The translations under genes and the position numbers were made by a program. 64,000 bases of DNA, taken from positions 1,736,001 to 1,800,000 of the forward strand of contig SPDT01000003.1 of assembly GCA_008477525.1 (NCBI GenBank), written 5' to 3'. The notes below the pieces were generated by a model. The model ran no database searches and had not been told where the DNA came from. It saw only the letters and a list, made by a program, of their open reading frames with translations. Shown here one piece after another: positions 43,390 through 55,981 of this stretch (positions are counted from its first letter, which is position 1; each line of letters begins with the position of its first letter). The DNA is from Hypomyces perniciosus. Its lineage: Eukaryota > Ascomycota > Sordariomycetes > Hypocreales > Hypocreaceae.

Positions 43390-46234
43390 ATGGCCATCCC
43401 TGTGGCCTTGACTCGTTCCAGATAGCATAATTTCCCCTCAAGGACCTCTTCCCTTCGAACGACCTCGCCAACGGGCTTTTAATGCAGAGATTGCTTTGGC
43501 TACCCTTAAGCAATATCAGGCGAACCCACTTGATAAAGATTCATATATAGACCCGGACACACAAAAGCGTCGCGACAGGGTATGGGAGAATTGGCGATGG
43601 TGTGATAATGCTTCCCCTTACCTAACTTCTGGCCGCTCTCCAGCTGGTGCTAAGGCAATCGTCTAGCTTCGCCGAGTCTATTAATATTGATCCCGAAGGT
43701 GTCTGGATTGACCTTCGTGTCGGGTTAGAGGATGTCCAATCGATATTCCAAACATTTTTAAGGTTGTATGTCGAAAACTCAATCACGAAACGGCCATGCT
43801 TGGGGCCGGAGGAGTACGAAGAAGTTCGGACCATTCAAAGCGCCTGCTCAGTTGAAGACACATGGACTCTTCTTGTCAACGAAGCCGACAGTAGGGTAAT
43901 GAAAGCGAAGCGAAGGGAAGATCGAGCCAATGCGTCATTCTGGACACTTAATTTTTCATCCCGCAATGTTGGTCATGGTCGTAGTCCAGCCTATGAGATA
44001 GCTCGGGTGAGTTCCTCTCTCCTCCCATACTTGGCGCCTTGTTGCTGACAGGTCGGGGTGAGTGCAGTGGATACCGCATTTGGCTATTGAACTTGGTCTT
44101 TCCCTCGAGCAGAGTTTCGAAAAGTCTGAGATGACAGCAGAAGATGTCATCTTCTGCCTCGATACAGTCTGGACAAGGGCACAAGATATACCGTGCAGAC
44201 CCAGCAAACGGCTTGCATTCCATTGTGCCACCCTTTTAGGCGGGATTGGCGGCTGGAGGCCAGGCAGTCTAGTAAACATCAGGTATGAGGATATTGAGCT
44301 TGCTTGGGTCAGAGACCAGGAAGTGCCGTCCAGGACTTGGCCAGTGGTATTTATTACTATTCACCACGTCAAGCAAAGAAAGAATCGCATTCAGAGAGAT
44401 CAGCGCTCCAGGTAGTGTAACCTACGACACGCCTTCTTACTCAAATCTCAGCTTGACTAACAACACTGTAACGAGACAGGTTGCGCGTTCCTATGACACT
44501 TGTGCCACACAAATTGCTTTGTCTCGTCACGCTTTTCACGATCAGGGCTATTGCCGATAATGCTTTCAAAGCTGGCTATGATTCATGCGACCAGGTCCTG
44601 CGTCCCGGGCCGCTCGAGAAAGGCGTGAATTACGTACGACTTGAGTGGAGTGACGAGGTGCTGAAAGAGAAAAAGAAGATTATTCCAATATCGTACAATC
44701 AGTTTTTGGGCGTTTGGAATCGCGTACATTTTGTCGCGGGGTCTCGCGAAAGGAAGCGGCCATATTCACTGAGAGTTGGTGCAGGGGGACGGCTTGATGG
44801 TAGGTCGACACTGATGGTGGTGGCCTTCATGTTCTTTATTTGACTGACGCCTTGTCCTTGTTCTTCACAGGAAGCTTAACCTCAGCCGTACGAAACTACA
44901 TTCTTGCAAACTCAACGGAAGTCTTCGAAATATCTTATCAGCCGGTTCAGACACGAAATAAGCTGCCAGAGATTGCATTCGGCAAGCTTGGTAAACAAGA
45001 TGACGCCCTATGGTCCGTCATATCCAACGCCTTCTTGCGACGGGACCCATATGCCCCTCTCTACCTCACACAGGAAGAGAAAGACAAATTCAATGAACGA
45101 AATGATATTAAGGCCTTGAGACAGGAGTTGACAATCATACGGAATAAATATGGGCTGAAAAGTAAGGAGGAAGGGAAGATCTGGGGACGAATTCAGCACA
45201 TATACGACTGCCTGGAGAACCTGACGCTGCAGGAGAAACGTCGAACTTACTTCGCGGAGGTTGATAGATTACGGGCACAAGGGAAACCAACTACGCATTT
45301 ATATGATTCTTTGGCCACCAACCCGCGACGAGTGCTTTTCCAGGCCAGCAACACCGCCGCCGAGAAGATTTCTTCACTGCTCACGGATCGAATGCCTCCT
45401 ACAACGCTTCCAGACAAGATTGTGGCATATATAAGAGGGAAAACCCCGGAGGGCCATGAGGATGCTGACCCTGTGACCGGGGATCTCAAGCTCGAGACTT
45501 CTGAGAAGCCACGGTGCCTCTTTGGCTGTGGTGGGTTTTTTAGCAAGTCTTCACTCACCAGACATGTCCAGAAGGTTCATGATTTTAAGCACCCTTTCTT
45601 CTGCCCAGAATGTAGAAGTCTCGGGTGGGGTGAGTGCATGATCGAGGCCAACCCATGTGCTTGGAGCAGTCATGTCGAGCGACTGCATGGCAAGATACAT
45701 GCACCAAACCTTCAACCCAAGACGATGAAAACGGCGTATTGCCCATTATGCCGGGGCTTCTTCACAGCAAGAGGATTCACACAGCATCTCAACAAAAGAC
45801 ATTCCAGGAAATTCTCTCATCCATTTCAATGTCCGGAATGCCCCGGACAAGAGCCGACATTAATCGATGGTCAGGATTTCTGGGTGGCGCACTTGAGAGA
45901 TGCCCATGGTGGTGGGGAAGTCCCAGGAGCGAGGCTTGTCAGCGACGAGAGTCGGCAAAACGAGCTAGCTGTAGACCCAGAGGGTATGCTTACAGAGAAA
46001 AAAGGGGATTATCCGGACAGAATCAAACACCTGAATGTCACAAAGAAAAGGAAAAGAGCTACGACTGACTTAGAGGCGTGGCATTCAGTTAATGCTCACC
46101 CAGGAAAGAAAATGCGCTTGCTCTCCGATCAATCGATGGAAGAGAGTGATTATGAGGAGGATTGGGATTGGAAGGCTGAGGGATCCCCTGATCCTCATGC
46201 CGACGAGGAGTTTTGGGTAGAAGGTTGGGATTGA
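43390..46234 (+). CDS. DUF3435 tyrosine recombinase (captain-type) with C2H2 fingers
   Basis: Five exons: 43390-43579, 43644-44006, 44068-44411, 44480-44799, 44871-46234. All introns are GT-AG and four joins keep frame. The recombinase core includes GGWRPGSLVNIRYEDIEL, then YSLRVGAGGRLDG|SLTSAVRNYI and STEVFEISYQP, which I read as the R...(Y/H)xxR...Y boxes of tyrosine recombinases; SYQP would hold the nucleophile. Next is the family segment FLRRDPYAPLYLTQEEKDKF. The C terminus has two to three Cys/His fingers (CGGFFSKSSLTRHVQKVH; CPLCRGFFTARGFTQHLNKRH) and a basic then acidic tail. In exon 1 the ATG frame stops after 11 codons; a one-base shift near 43421 restores a long frame (PPQGPLPFERPRQ...), so the start is uncertain or damaged. 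About 860 residues. Confidence 0.8.
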
Positions 46235-47390
46235 TATGTATCTCATAACGCAGAGGATGGCTATCTGTTAGCCAGCTACTCCGTGAACCCTTAAGCATGC
46301 AAATGAAGACAAATATTCTTGTAATGGTCCCTGTTTGAACAATATACTTAACAAAGAGAGCGTTCAGTTCAAGTCAGCCGCTACAAATTCCTGCCGCCCT
46401 CCACCGCCTTCCAACTCAGACAAGCCTCCCACCTTCCCCAAACTTTCGACCTCCCGCTTCTTAAAGTATTTCTATAAGAACGCCCACCGTTTCCCCTCAA
46501 CCTATATCCCACTCTCCTCTGCCTCTCTCTCCGTCTCCTCGCCCTTCTGTCCGCCGTGTTCCACCTGAAAGCTCTCTCCTTATCTAACTGCGCCCCCCTC
46601 GCACAACCGCCCTTCCCCTCCCTACTGCATATACAGGTTAGGATCATGATCCCGGTATTCCACCCGTCGGCTTCGCATACCACCACACCCTTGCCCGCCT
46701 ATTTCTCTAGCCTGTCGCTTGTCTCCGCCAAAGGGCTTTCCTACCTTTCTCTTGACGCCTTAGAGGCGGAAGAACTATCATTCGCTGAACTTGATCGAGC
46801 CCCGACTTATCTTCGCCATCGACACTCTGGCGACGGGACGCCACAGCCACGACTCTCCTAGTTCCTTAAATCTCGCCAGCGACTTGGCGAGGGCTATGCC
46901 CAGGATGCTTCAATGATTCTATGACGATGACAGCTCATCTGGGATTAGGTGACGTGCTTAAGTCTGCCCCGCCCTAGCAGGGTTTGCCCATACGGACACA
47001 TGCCGAGACTCAGCCAGCTGGTCCTTTTGCTTCGCAGAGGTTTCATCGGCCTCCCCTTCTGTGCATGCGGCGAGACGACTAACGGAACCTTGGGTTCGTT
47101 TGGGTGTTGGCGGGCTGAACTCTCACAGTCGGTACAATGCCATTAGACCGCCATTCGACAAGAGTACCACCGGTGTTGGCCCGCGGTCTGCGACCATATC
47201 TACAGCGAATGCAATCCTGTTATGTAGTGATTCACTGACTTGGGTGATATTCGTTTATCCCCCTCAGCTGTATGCCCGCAGCCCCACGAGAGCGGGAAAA
47301 TCGTCTCCCAAGCTTCCCAGCAAGCTGTGTCAAATCGTACGATTTTCGGATACACAGCTTCCCGCGCCACGGCTCATGTCTGAACCCCTG
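46235..47390. other. GC-rich stretch, no confident gene
   Basis: Pyrimidine-rich 46390-46620 resembles a promoter. An ATG at 46645 opens 72 codons (MIPVFHPSASHTTTPLPAYF...) of unknown type, which could be a first exon. Nothing else is recognisable. Confidence 0.4.
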
Positions 47391-47923
47391 AAGATTGGTT
47401 GCCCCAAGACGATGTTGCAGAGTCAGGTGGTCTGGTAATCGTGCCTGGATTTGCGGTTAGTCCAGATCCTGTTGGGAAAGGGCGCAAGTTCCCGGCTCGG
47501 CTGCGGTTTGCGATGCAACTCGACTCGTAGGGAAGGGAAGAAACAGGATTCGCGGAGGACGCAAGTGAAGGCGTATGGCGAGACGCAAGATGCAAGGGTA
47601 TATGAAATGGAAAAAGTGCAGGCGTATTCGCCGGCCGTAGAGGCCTGCTTCTTTACCGCTCACAACTCAAGATAGGCGGGGGTCACGCATTCAGGAGGCC
47701 CACAACGTTTTACAGGGAGCGGAACTCTTCAGCTCGATTGCCGCGAGCCCCAGCATCAGACAGTATCTGAACCGATTGCGTCCGCGAGCAGCAGCGAGGA
47801 ACCTTGCGACGCAGGAGCCAAAGGAGGAGGAAGAATACCCGCTGCTCAATGCCGTGTCTCAAAATCGAGTTTCGACGAGCAGTAGTCAGGAATATAAGTT
47901 CATGCGCTTAGGCGAGACATGAC
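47391..47923 (+). pseudogene. Decayed coding remnant
   Basis: One frame reads EDWLPQDDVAESGGLVIPGF up to a TAG at 47527-47529. A second open part from about 47714 reads ELFSSIAASPSIRQYLNRLR and ends RLGET at 47923. GC content is high and codon use gene-like, but there is no start and the frames do not join. Family unknown. Confidence 0.4.
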
Positions 47924-47989
47924 GAGAATCGAATGGATCCATTGAATTTAAGGTCATATGGGCATCAACCTGGGTGAGTGTCGAGAACC

Positions 47990-48084
47990 TCGGGGGAAGC
48001 GGACTTTTGAAGAGGCTGAGGAACTGGTGGTGAATGAATTTGGGCAAGCCACGTGGGAAAGGGAGATGAATAGATCTGGCTATC
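47990..48084 (+). pseudogene. Coding fragment cut by a repeat
   Basis: PRGKRTFEEAEELVVNEFGQ then ATWEREMNRSGYL is open up to the point where the LTR-like repeat at 48085 brings a TGA. Helical, charged; family unknown. Confidence 0.35.
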
Positions 48085-48256
48085 TGTGACGGTACCAACC
48101 ATGACACGAAGTTAGCGCCTGGTCACGTGCCCACGCGCCAGCGCGTGACCCGTAGCTATAGCTTTCCGTCGAGCCCCAGGGCTTTCTTGCTCCTCACGGC
48201 ACAACAACGTTATCTGCCCCGACCTGCCCTTCCGTGCCGTGACACTATCCCGACAT
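48085..48256 (+). repeat. LTR-like dispersed repeat, copy B
   Basis: Starts TGTGACGGTACCAACCA and aligns with 34382-34567 through TAGCTATAGCTTTCCGT and CAGGGCTTTCT. This copy keeps C and G where copy A has T and A, so it escaped RIP. As with copy A, its left edge cuts an open reading frame. Confidence 0.6.
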
Positions 48257-48587
48257 GGATACCAAGACTGAGTACTCCGTACGGAGTGATTATCTAAATA
48301 TGGAGTATTAAGGTAACCATATCATTCAAGTTATGTCTCCGTCTGCGTTGATAGAATCGATTACTAGCTTCTGTATTTATTAAAGGATAGACCATTGTTG
48401 TCGAATCAATTCGATTAATTTTTATTTGTATGAATCCGCTTTGCTCGCGGCTGGAAGTGTGCAAGACGTTCATATGCGACCTGCCATGAAGCTCATAATT
48501 GATATCTCGTGTGCACTCTCGGTATCCAAGTCTTATGGTCATGAGCAATGAAATGCCAATATGGGATGAGCTACTGGTCGGCCAACC
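48257..48587. other. Non-coding
   Basis: Contains the palindrome TACTCCGTACGGAGT near 48275, two head-to-head copies of the recurring octamer. No gene. Confidence 0.5.
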
Positions 48588-49096
48588 TGAGAGCTACATT
48601 AGTATACCAGTATCCTCACCTGTTTCCAAGTGTCATCTCCCCCATCGTGTCTAGGCGGTTACCAGAACTCTCCACTTACCAATGATAAAATTACCCGTAA
48701 CTGCGCATCCTTGCACGTGTGGTTACTAGTACTTCATGTCTTTCTCCTCGGTGGTTACCAGTACCCACCACTCACTAAGAACGGAATTGCTGGTAACCGG
48801 GCATTGGGTATGTGTGGGTTACTAGTACTCCATAGTCTTTCTCCTGGGCGGTTACCAGTAGCTTATGAATACCAGTAACTGCGTTCGTGTGGGTTACCAG
48901 CACCCCCTGGCTACCAGCAACCTATAGCAGGAGGTTACTGGTATTTACTGTCTGGGATTTGCCAGTAACCGCTTAGGCCAACCTGCACAGTTACTGGTAC
49001 CTCAGTAGCCCGTGTTTGCGGGTTACTGGTGACTCAACAATTCGGTCTGGCAGGTTTCTGGTACCTCACTCCCAGCTACTTGGTAGTTACTGGTGC
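48588..49096. repeat. Array of about 17 GGTTACYRGTA motifs
   Basis: In about 500 bp the motif GGTTAC(T/C)(A/G)GTA or its complement recurs in both orientations, for example GGTTACTAGTAC at 48721 and 48818, GGTTACCAGTA at 48752 and 48850, and GGTTACTGGT at 48933 and 49021. The core TTACYRGTAA is a palindrome. Part of the array is also a tandem of about 95-bp units (near 48625, 48718, 48812). The stretch is non-coding and ends about 240 bp before the kinase gene. Confidence 0.8.
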
Positions 49097-49333
49097 TTCA
49101 GATAGCCGCCACGGGGCTCCTTCTGTTTAAAAATGGTGGGGTCATGGGCTAGTGATTGCCAGCAGTGCTCAGCGTGGTTGGCTTGATTTGTTCCATTTTT
49201 CCAACCCGTTAAAACGCGCTGACTCATGCAAGCGCTCAACGCATGCGTCTTACAACGCTAACCCGGCCACCAAAGGCGCGTGTGCCCCTTTCCATCACCG
49301 AATACAACATGATCATCGACAGCCTTCTTCGCC

Positions 49334-51721
49334 ATGACGGATCAAACCAGATCGAAGCTCATTGAGGATAACCCTATTGGAAATGGACTCGATACATTCC
49401 GCGCCTCGTTCAATTCGGTTTGCGAAGGTAGAAATATCTCCTATACCCCAGGCACGCTTGCCCAGCTTGGCGACAAAGGTAAGTCGGACAAGCAACGTTA
49501 GCAGACCCTTCTGATTGTTGCAGACCTTCAACATCTTTCCCTCAATCTTTTGGTTGCTCTACAAAACCTCCCAGCTGCGAGTTTAATACCTTCCAGAACA
49601 GGTCATAGTACTCTGAAAAGCGATCTACTGAGACTTCTTTCTGCTGTTACGTCTGATAATTTCGACTTTGACCGTATCAAACCTCTCCTCAAGGCAGCCT
49701 TTGCCGACAAGCCTCAAGATACACTGATCTGGGATCTTGTGTCTATCGCCGTCGTCGAGTCCACCCCACCTCCCCGACCGATTGCCTCTTCCCTCCAGCA
49801 GACGCCATGGTGTCACAATACGAGCAGCTTCGCGAACTCGTCCGAGTACAGGCGGGATGTTGACAGGGTCCTTAAGGAGGAGCTTGGTCCCCTCTATGTT
49901 GGGCTCCCTGGTTTTCGTGAGGCGTTCTTTGGAGGCATTGCAGATCTCGACACCACGTCAGAGGCCATTTTCCAACGGTGCAAGGACGGCAAGGATCCAC
50001 TTTTTTGTGAAGGGTGGAAGGGGTGGCCTAAAGATGCAAAGCAGGACGATGTCTTGAGCTGGTTTGCGGATGTCATCGCGAAGATAGAAGCACTCGCAGA
50101 GGGCCACAACCCACCCCAAACATGTCGCCGACCACTGGCACAGCCAAATAAGCCAATACAGGGATCCACGGGAGAGCGCAAGATGGACGTCGGTTTTGTG
50201 AGCGACCCTCACGCTGGGAAAGACTCTCAATGTCACTGGTCGCAGATCCTCATTCCTGGTGAGCTAAAGAGTAATCCTTCAGCCGACACAGCCTCGAAAG
50301 CATGGCTTGATCTTGGGAGATACGCGCGGGAAGTGCTCGCTGCTCAAGACACTCGTCGTTTCGTGGTGGGCTTCACCTTATGTGGGTCTCTGATGAGGAT
50401 ATGGGAGTTTGATCGGCTGGGGGGGATTGCATCAGAACAGTTCGACATCAACAAAGATGGGCTGCAGTTTGTATCGACCATTCTCGGATTTCTTTGGATG
50501 AGCGAGGAGGGGCTTGGATTCGACCCCACCATTATCACATTTGGTGATGAGCGGTACATCGAGATTGAAAGAAACGGCCATACAGAGCGTCTCATCATCG
50601 ATAGAGTGATGAGTCGCGCACGCTGCATTGCCGGCCGGGCGACAACATGCTGGAAAGCCCATTATGAGAAAGATCCGAGCACGCAGCTCGTTATCAAAGA
50701 CTCATGGCAATGCACGGAGCGAGTTGAGGAAGGCGAGCTGCTCCGTGAGGCGACCGAGAAAGGAGTAATCAATGTGGCGCGATATTATCATCACGAGACT
50801 GTCCATGTTGGCGCTGCTGAGGATGATATTGCAAAGAATGTTCGCAAGGGGCTGGAACTCTCAAAAGCTACGAATTATCGGCTGGGTCGCTCAAGGCTGA
50901 CTCCAAGTACAAGCGCAGTTGGTATGCCCCGCCAGGGTCGCAGCAGCAGCACTGGCGTGAAGCGGCCGTCCAGTGAAAGAGGAGTAGCTCTGCCGCCCAG
51001 CAAGCGCTCCTGTTCAGCATCCCGAGCAAAACCCAGCATTGGTGCACTGCTGAATCGGGTACATCGGCGTGTTGTTCTTTGTGACTACGGGAAGCCAATC
51101 TACAAAGCCAGCTCCCGTGTAGCTCTGCTTGCCGCGCTGGAGGGCTGCATTAACGGGCACGAGTCCTTATACAAGGCTGGCAGTCTCCACAGGGACATCT
51201 CCATTAACAATCTCTTGATTAATGAAGACGAAGAGGACAATTCTTATTCGGCTTTCTTGATCGACCTTGATCTCGCTGTTAGAGTGCAACGGGAGCGCAC
51301 CTCAGGAGCAAAGGGAAAGACGGGCACGAGAGCTTTCATGGCCATCGGCGCCCTATTGGGTGAGCAACATTCTTTCATGCATGATCTTGAGTCATTCTTC
51401 TGGGTACTGTTCTGGATATGTATTCACTACAACGGCCCGGGTAAAGATATTGGTCCAACAGAGTTCGAGAGCTGGAATTATGAAGATGACCAGAAACTTG
51501 CCCGTTCGAAGCTTGGTACTGTAGGTGACGAAAGCATGTTTCTCGATACGGTGGGAGAACACTTTTCGGCTTTCTATCAACCATTGATTCCATGCGTCAA
51601 TAGGTTGCGGAGGAAAGTCTTTCCAAATGGTGAGAGGTGGAAGAAAGAAAGTCTAGACTTGTATCTCGAGATGGTGGAGGTATTACGAGCAGCACGGGAG
51701 ACACAGGAATCAGGCAACTGA
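49334..51721 (+). CDS. FunK1-type fungal protein kinase
   Basis: Exons 49334-49478 and 49524-51721 with a 45-bp intron (GTAAGT...TTGCAG, phase 1) encode 780 residues; start MTDQTRSKLIEDNPIG. The large N-terminal half contains WSQILIPGELKSNP, a conserved FunK1 segment. The catalytic loop is SLHRDISINNLLIN (about residue 575), with HRD present. The magnesium loop is FLIDLDLAV, that is DLD in place of DFG, usual for FunK1. GKTGTRAFMAIGALL and HSFMHDLESFFWVLFWIC follow as in the family. FunK1 kinases are expanded in filamentous fungi and are common on accessory regions; targets are unknown. A low-complexity Ser/Arg linker lies near 50930-51040. Confidence 0.92.
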
Positions 51722-52981
51722 CACCGATAAGTAGCTAGTCTAAGCTCCGTCAGGAAAACCCTAGGTATAAAATATACATGAATCGTCTCGTACAAAGAGT
51801 CAGCATTGCTTTCGCAGGAAGCTCCAGCGCCTCAGTTAGCCATCTCTATTGTGTTGCCTCTTTACTGTAGGGATTTATGTCTATGGAATTATTGCCAAGA
51901 ATAAACCTAATAATTTCCAGTCTATGTAGATAATAGCGGCCGACATGGGAGTCATTTACATTACCCAATACGCTCACTGGATATGATATATTACGCCCTG
52001 GTACACCCTGTTCCCTGAATATTGCACATTCTGGTACTTTTAGCGTGCTTAGCGGAATTTACCTCCATCTTAATTATCAAGTACTCAGCCTTTTCTGGTC
52101 ATATTATGGATTAATTCGAGCGATCTTATTGGATGGAATCTCCACTTTTAAGTGTACACCGGCACGACACCGAGTGGCACGATAGTCTAAATGTCAGATC
52201 ATAGCGAGGCGAACGGCATCTTCCACACAGGATCGTGAATTAATATTGGCCTGAGTTCTATCTACTGTTAATTGAGCCGTCGACAGCTATTTTATGCAAA
52301 GAAGCACCAGTATCGTGATCTCGCACGTGAGATAATACAGTCTTGCCCATTTATCCGCCGAGGATAGTCCAGATCCACCCGGCTAAATGCGACACTAAAT
52401 AAAGCAGAGCTAGCCGAAATCGCGTAAATTAAGCAAGTCTGGGAGAAGCATGTAGCCCGACTGAAAGACGCGAGTAGCTAACTGTTTGCAGGACCAAAAT
52501 GGCAGAAATCAATTCGCAACCTGAAGGTACCGGTGCCTGATCTTTTCGGCTACAAACCAGACATTAATTCACCCCGCTCATCAACGACAGTCCCCATTCC
52601 CACGACGTCACATGCAATCAACCTCAGCATACCTCGAAAGCGAGATCATAGTATTAATCACAGATCAACAGCTTTACAGCACATAGATAACTTGGAATGA
52701 TTCAATTAATACTCTTCTGCTGATCCCAAGTTGAGTGGGAAAGGCTGTTGTTTAAATACATAATAAATTGGCGTTTAGCCATTCTGGATAAATAGAATAG
52801 GATAAATAAAACAGCATGAATATCAGTTACGGATAAACATCTGGATGAATGGTTGCGGACTGGGGTTGTGTGCCGAATCCGGCCTTGAAGCCATTCCTGA
52901 CGTTGACACATAGCTCGTCAAATTAGTCTCCATTGTGCGCAAAGAGAAGAGAAACAAAGTAGATGAAGATTAGAGATGACG
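51722..52981. other. Intergenic
   Basis: No gene, repeat or RNA recognised in 1.2 kb between two genes facing each other. Confidence 0.5.
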
Positions 52982-54378
52982 CTAACCCTGTAAGCCAAAT
53001 CTTGTCCCAGTTATGAGCCATCTCTCCCAAGTTTTCAGTCGCCGCAGCCTACCCTTATACTGGTTGATCTCCCTCAGCCAGCAATCAACGCTGAAATGCA
53101 AAGTTCTCCAAGTGTTGAGCTCGATAAGTTTGTGCTGACAAGCTTGAGCTAAACGCATAAGATGATCAAGTGCCCTATATTAACTCATGAGCATATAGGT
53201 TGTCGGAAATGCGTGCAAACTTACTGATCCGCAAAGCATAACGTAGTAAGCTTCGGGGAGGCAGTGATAGTGCGCACAAACTCCACTGAAGCGTCCGCTT
53301 CTAGCTTGAAAGCCTCGCATCGTTCCTCGGCTGAAGCAGCTTCGTTTCCACCGAAATCACGAAGGAAGAGCGCCTTCATATTACATAGGTGAGCTTTAAA
53401 ATAACGATTGGCACAGCCATTGCTAGTTTGGACTAACATGTCCAAGTCGTTACGGCGTACTTTTAACTCTGGAAGTGAGTTGCTGCTGAGGTTTCCGCAA
53501 AGTACAGCGACACTGCGCGCAAGTTGGACCTTCCGATAAAAATATGGTGATTCAAGTAGGTTCTGATCTAGCATTAATGGATGGTTTAAAATCGGCAAAA
53601 CGGAGGAGAGGAACATCCAAGGTTGGATCTCACTAAATGATGTTTAGCGAAGACCTATTATTGTTTCCTAGGGTTGTGACTCACAGAATGAGGAAGACGG
53701 CTGTCCAAACCGTCAGAAAGTTGTCACGGTCAGTCATGTCCACCTTTTTTTCTTGTCTAAAATCCCAAAGATTAGCAATTTTCATAGGCACAGCATCGCG
53801 CGGCAAGCTTACATCATCTGTTGCATATCTAGGCAGATGCGGTACATGTAACTATTTCGACGACCGTCTTCCAAAGATAAGTATACAAACAAAAGAACTG
53901 CGAGTACAAGAACTCGGATATCTCTCATCTCCATAGCGGGTTGCTGAGTCCGCATCTCGACTTTCAACAAAAGATCATCAGTCCACTCGGCGCACTGCAG
54001 CGGCTTGTTCGATATAATAGCGCCCAATCTGAGGATGAGGGAAAGCTCCAATTGCTCGCCCGGCTGCAAAGTACTGGACTCGAACGACTGCATTGCGTCC
54101 ACCGTAGTCGGTGTCAGTAGAGGATATGCTACCAAAAAACTTTGTTTGAAGCATAAGATCCAAAGATTTAGCTCTCCTTCTACCCCCTGCGGGAGGGACA
54201 ATGCATGCCTCTGATCTTGATTGAGTGAAAACTTATTGGCCTTCAACGATGCTATTCCGGTCATTTTTTCGTTCGGTAGACGAGGCAAAAGTAATAGCGG
54301 GGGTTGGAGGCAGTTTAAGAGTAAAATGAGAATTAAGGAGACTGATGCTGTATAGTATCTGGATATGATGTTTGGCAT
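52982..54378 (-). CDS. Hypothetical four-exon protein
   Basis: ATG at 54378. Exons 53813-54378, 53685-53756, 53225-53632 and 52982-53174 are separated by introns of 56, 52 and 50 bp with good donors (GTAAGC, GTGAGT, GTAAGT) and stay in frame to give 412 residues. The start (ISRYYTASVSLILILLLNCL) is hydrophobic and could be a signal anchor, or translation may begin at the Met of MTGIASLKANKF. The helix-rich remainder ends WLREINQYKGRLRRLKTWER. It resembles the middle and C-terminal region of fungal transcription regulators in texture, but no zinc cluster is present and I do not recognise the family. Confidence 0.65.
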
Positions 54379-54882
54379 GCTTATGATTCCAAGTCTACGA
54401 ATGGAAGCTGCTATTTAAGGATGTCGCACTGACCACTCGACTGGAAAAAATGAAGTGCGCACTCCGACAGAGTGCTAAGTGGTTATGCGTTCTATCCTGC
54501 GACAGGGGATATTGCTTCCTTCCTCAAACACAGGGGCCATCCCGGTTAAGGGGTTTGTATTCCTAGACAAGGGGGAAGTGATGCATATCCATTCAGCCGC
54601 CAATCCACCCAAAGACCAGTTGCTATGCAGTGAATGAAAATTGTCATGCAAGTGGCACCGGACTACGATGAGTCAGGCGGACTGGCTGTCTTGGATGTTT
54701 CCCGGTCGATCCCTAGACCGTGATATGGCTTGGATGGTTGTTATGCATCCATTGTGCCATTGAGAATATATATTAATATCCCTAATTGCCCGAGAATGCT
54801 GGTAAAGTGAGTTTTGATATTTAATCTGTATATTCTGTTGAAGCCCACACCACCAGGACGGCGACGTTTGGTGTAACCTAGC
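54379..54882. other. Region between divergent genes
   Basis: Shared upstream region of the hypothetical gene (minus) and the methyltransferase (plus). No other feature. Confidence 0.5.
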
Positions 54883-55981
54883 ATGTCTGACCAAGAATTC
54901 CAGGATGAAGGCTTTGATGATGACTCTGCATCAGATACTTCTATCGACGAAGAATTAATAACGACGTTGTACCGGAATAACAGGAAATATCGGCGCTTTC
55001 ACTTCTACTCAGACGATGCAGATGTAGATGGGTTTGACCGTTGGTCTGTGAACTTGGGCTCCTAACCTTATTGTGCGGTAGCTGACTGCAACAGGCAACC
55101 GAGCGACGACAAAAATGAAAACTCGGAAAGTTTAATGTGAGTTTATACGTTATTGCCTTATAGAACCTGTCTAAACAGCAATTTAGTTCGGAAGCATGGG
55201 TCGCTGAAGATCGTCAGCTATTCTATGCGCCAATAGCCAAATTCAGACATGTTCTTGATATTGGATCCGGCCAGTATCACTGGGCAAGGTACCTGACACT
55301 ATTCATAATAATAGAGTTAGCTAACGAACTGTAGCGATTTCGGAAACCGTTTTCCAGCTGCCATAATAACTGCAACAGATGTCATGATTCCTGGCCAACC
55401 TTTGACAGCTGTAAACGTTAGGGCAGTCTTAGACGATGCAGAGAAGTTTCCATGGACTTACAAGAACGTGGACTTTATACACATCCGACAGTTATATGGA
55501 ATCAAGGATTGGCAGCGTGTGGTGGATGAGGCATGGCGCTGCTTGGCACCTGGTGGCTACCTTGAACATGCCGAGTTCAGATTCCAGCCAGGTACAAAGC
55601 ATAAAAAATGGCTTGAATTCGAAAAGGACCTTAAAGATGCCGAGTTGAAGTCAGGGAGATCACTGCTAGCCAACAATATGGCTTGCTTTATGACTGAAGC
55701 CGGATTCGCGGATATTCAGATGAAAGAGTACCAGCTGTTCACATCTGACGAAGACAAAGACAGCCTTGGTGATATAGATATCCATGGCCTTATAGCAAGC
55801 CCGTTGTCTTTCATTGGACGAAGTATGGAAGACATTCTACAGCAAGCCATAGGCATGACGCGGGAGTTACAAGACGGTTCAATACCGATCATTGTGTATG
55901 TGCTCTATATGGCGTATCCTTTCCCTGCTAACTTTCAGCAGTACTCGAGTCTGGGGAATGAAACCTCTGGATGCAAATTGA
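54883..55981 (+). CDS. LaeA-like SAM-dependent methyltransferase
   Basis: Exons 54883-55043, 55095-55136, 55187-55288, 55335-55895 and 55939-55981 (introns 51, 50, 46 and 43 bp) give 302 residues. Motif I is HVLDIGSGQYHWASDFGNRF, followed by ATDV at the end of strand 2, FIHIRQLYGIKDW and LAPGGYLEHAEF (motif of the post-strand-4 region). The last intron uses GTATGT with branch GCTAAC and gives the family-like ending VWGMKPLDAN; without it the ORF runs into unrelated residues. Members act on secondary metabolites or, as LaeA, on regulation. The N terminus is acidic (DEGFDDDSASDTSIDEEL), as in this group. Confidence 0.82.

Larger units (their letters stand above)
42856..46234 (+). mobile_element. 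Starship-like element, captain end (right end not seen)
   Basis: The element starts inside a 5S gene, its first 530 bp are a GC-rich promoter, and the first gene is a DUF3435 recombinase pointing inward. This is the standard layout of Starship giant transposons, where the captain is first at one end and drives site-specific insertion. The coordinates cover only the part I can defend; the element may continue beyond 64000. No 5S 5' half, which would mark the other end, was found to the right. Confidence 0.65.

Noticed and set aside
48588..49096. CRISPR-like array
   Set aside because: Eukaryotic context, motifs in both orientations with irregular spacing and no cas genes.
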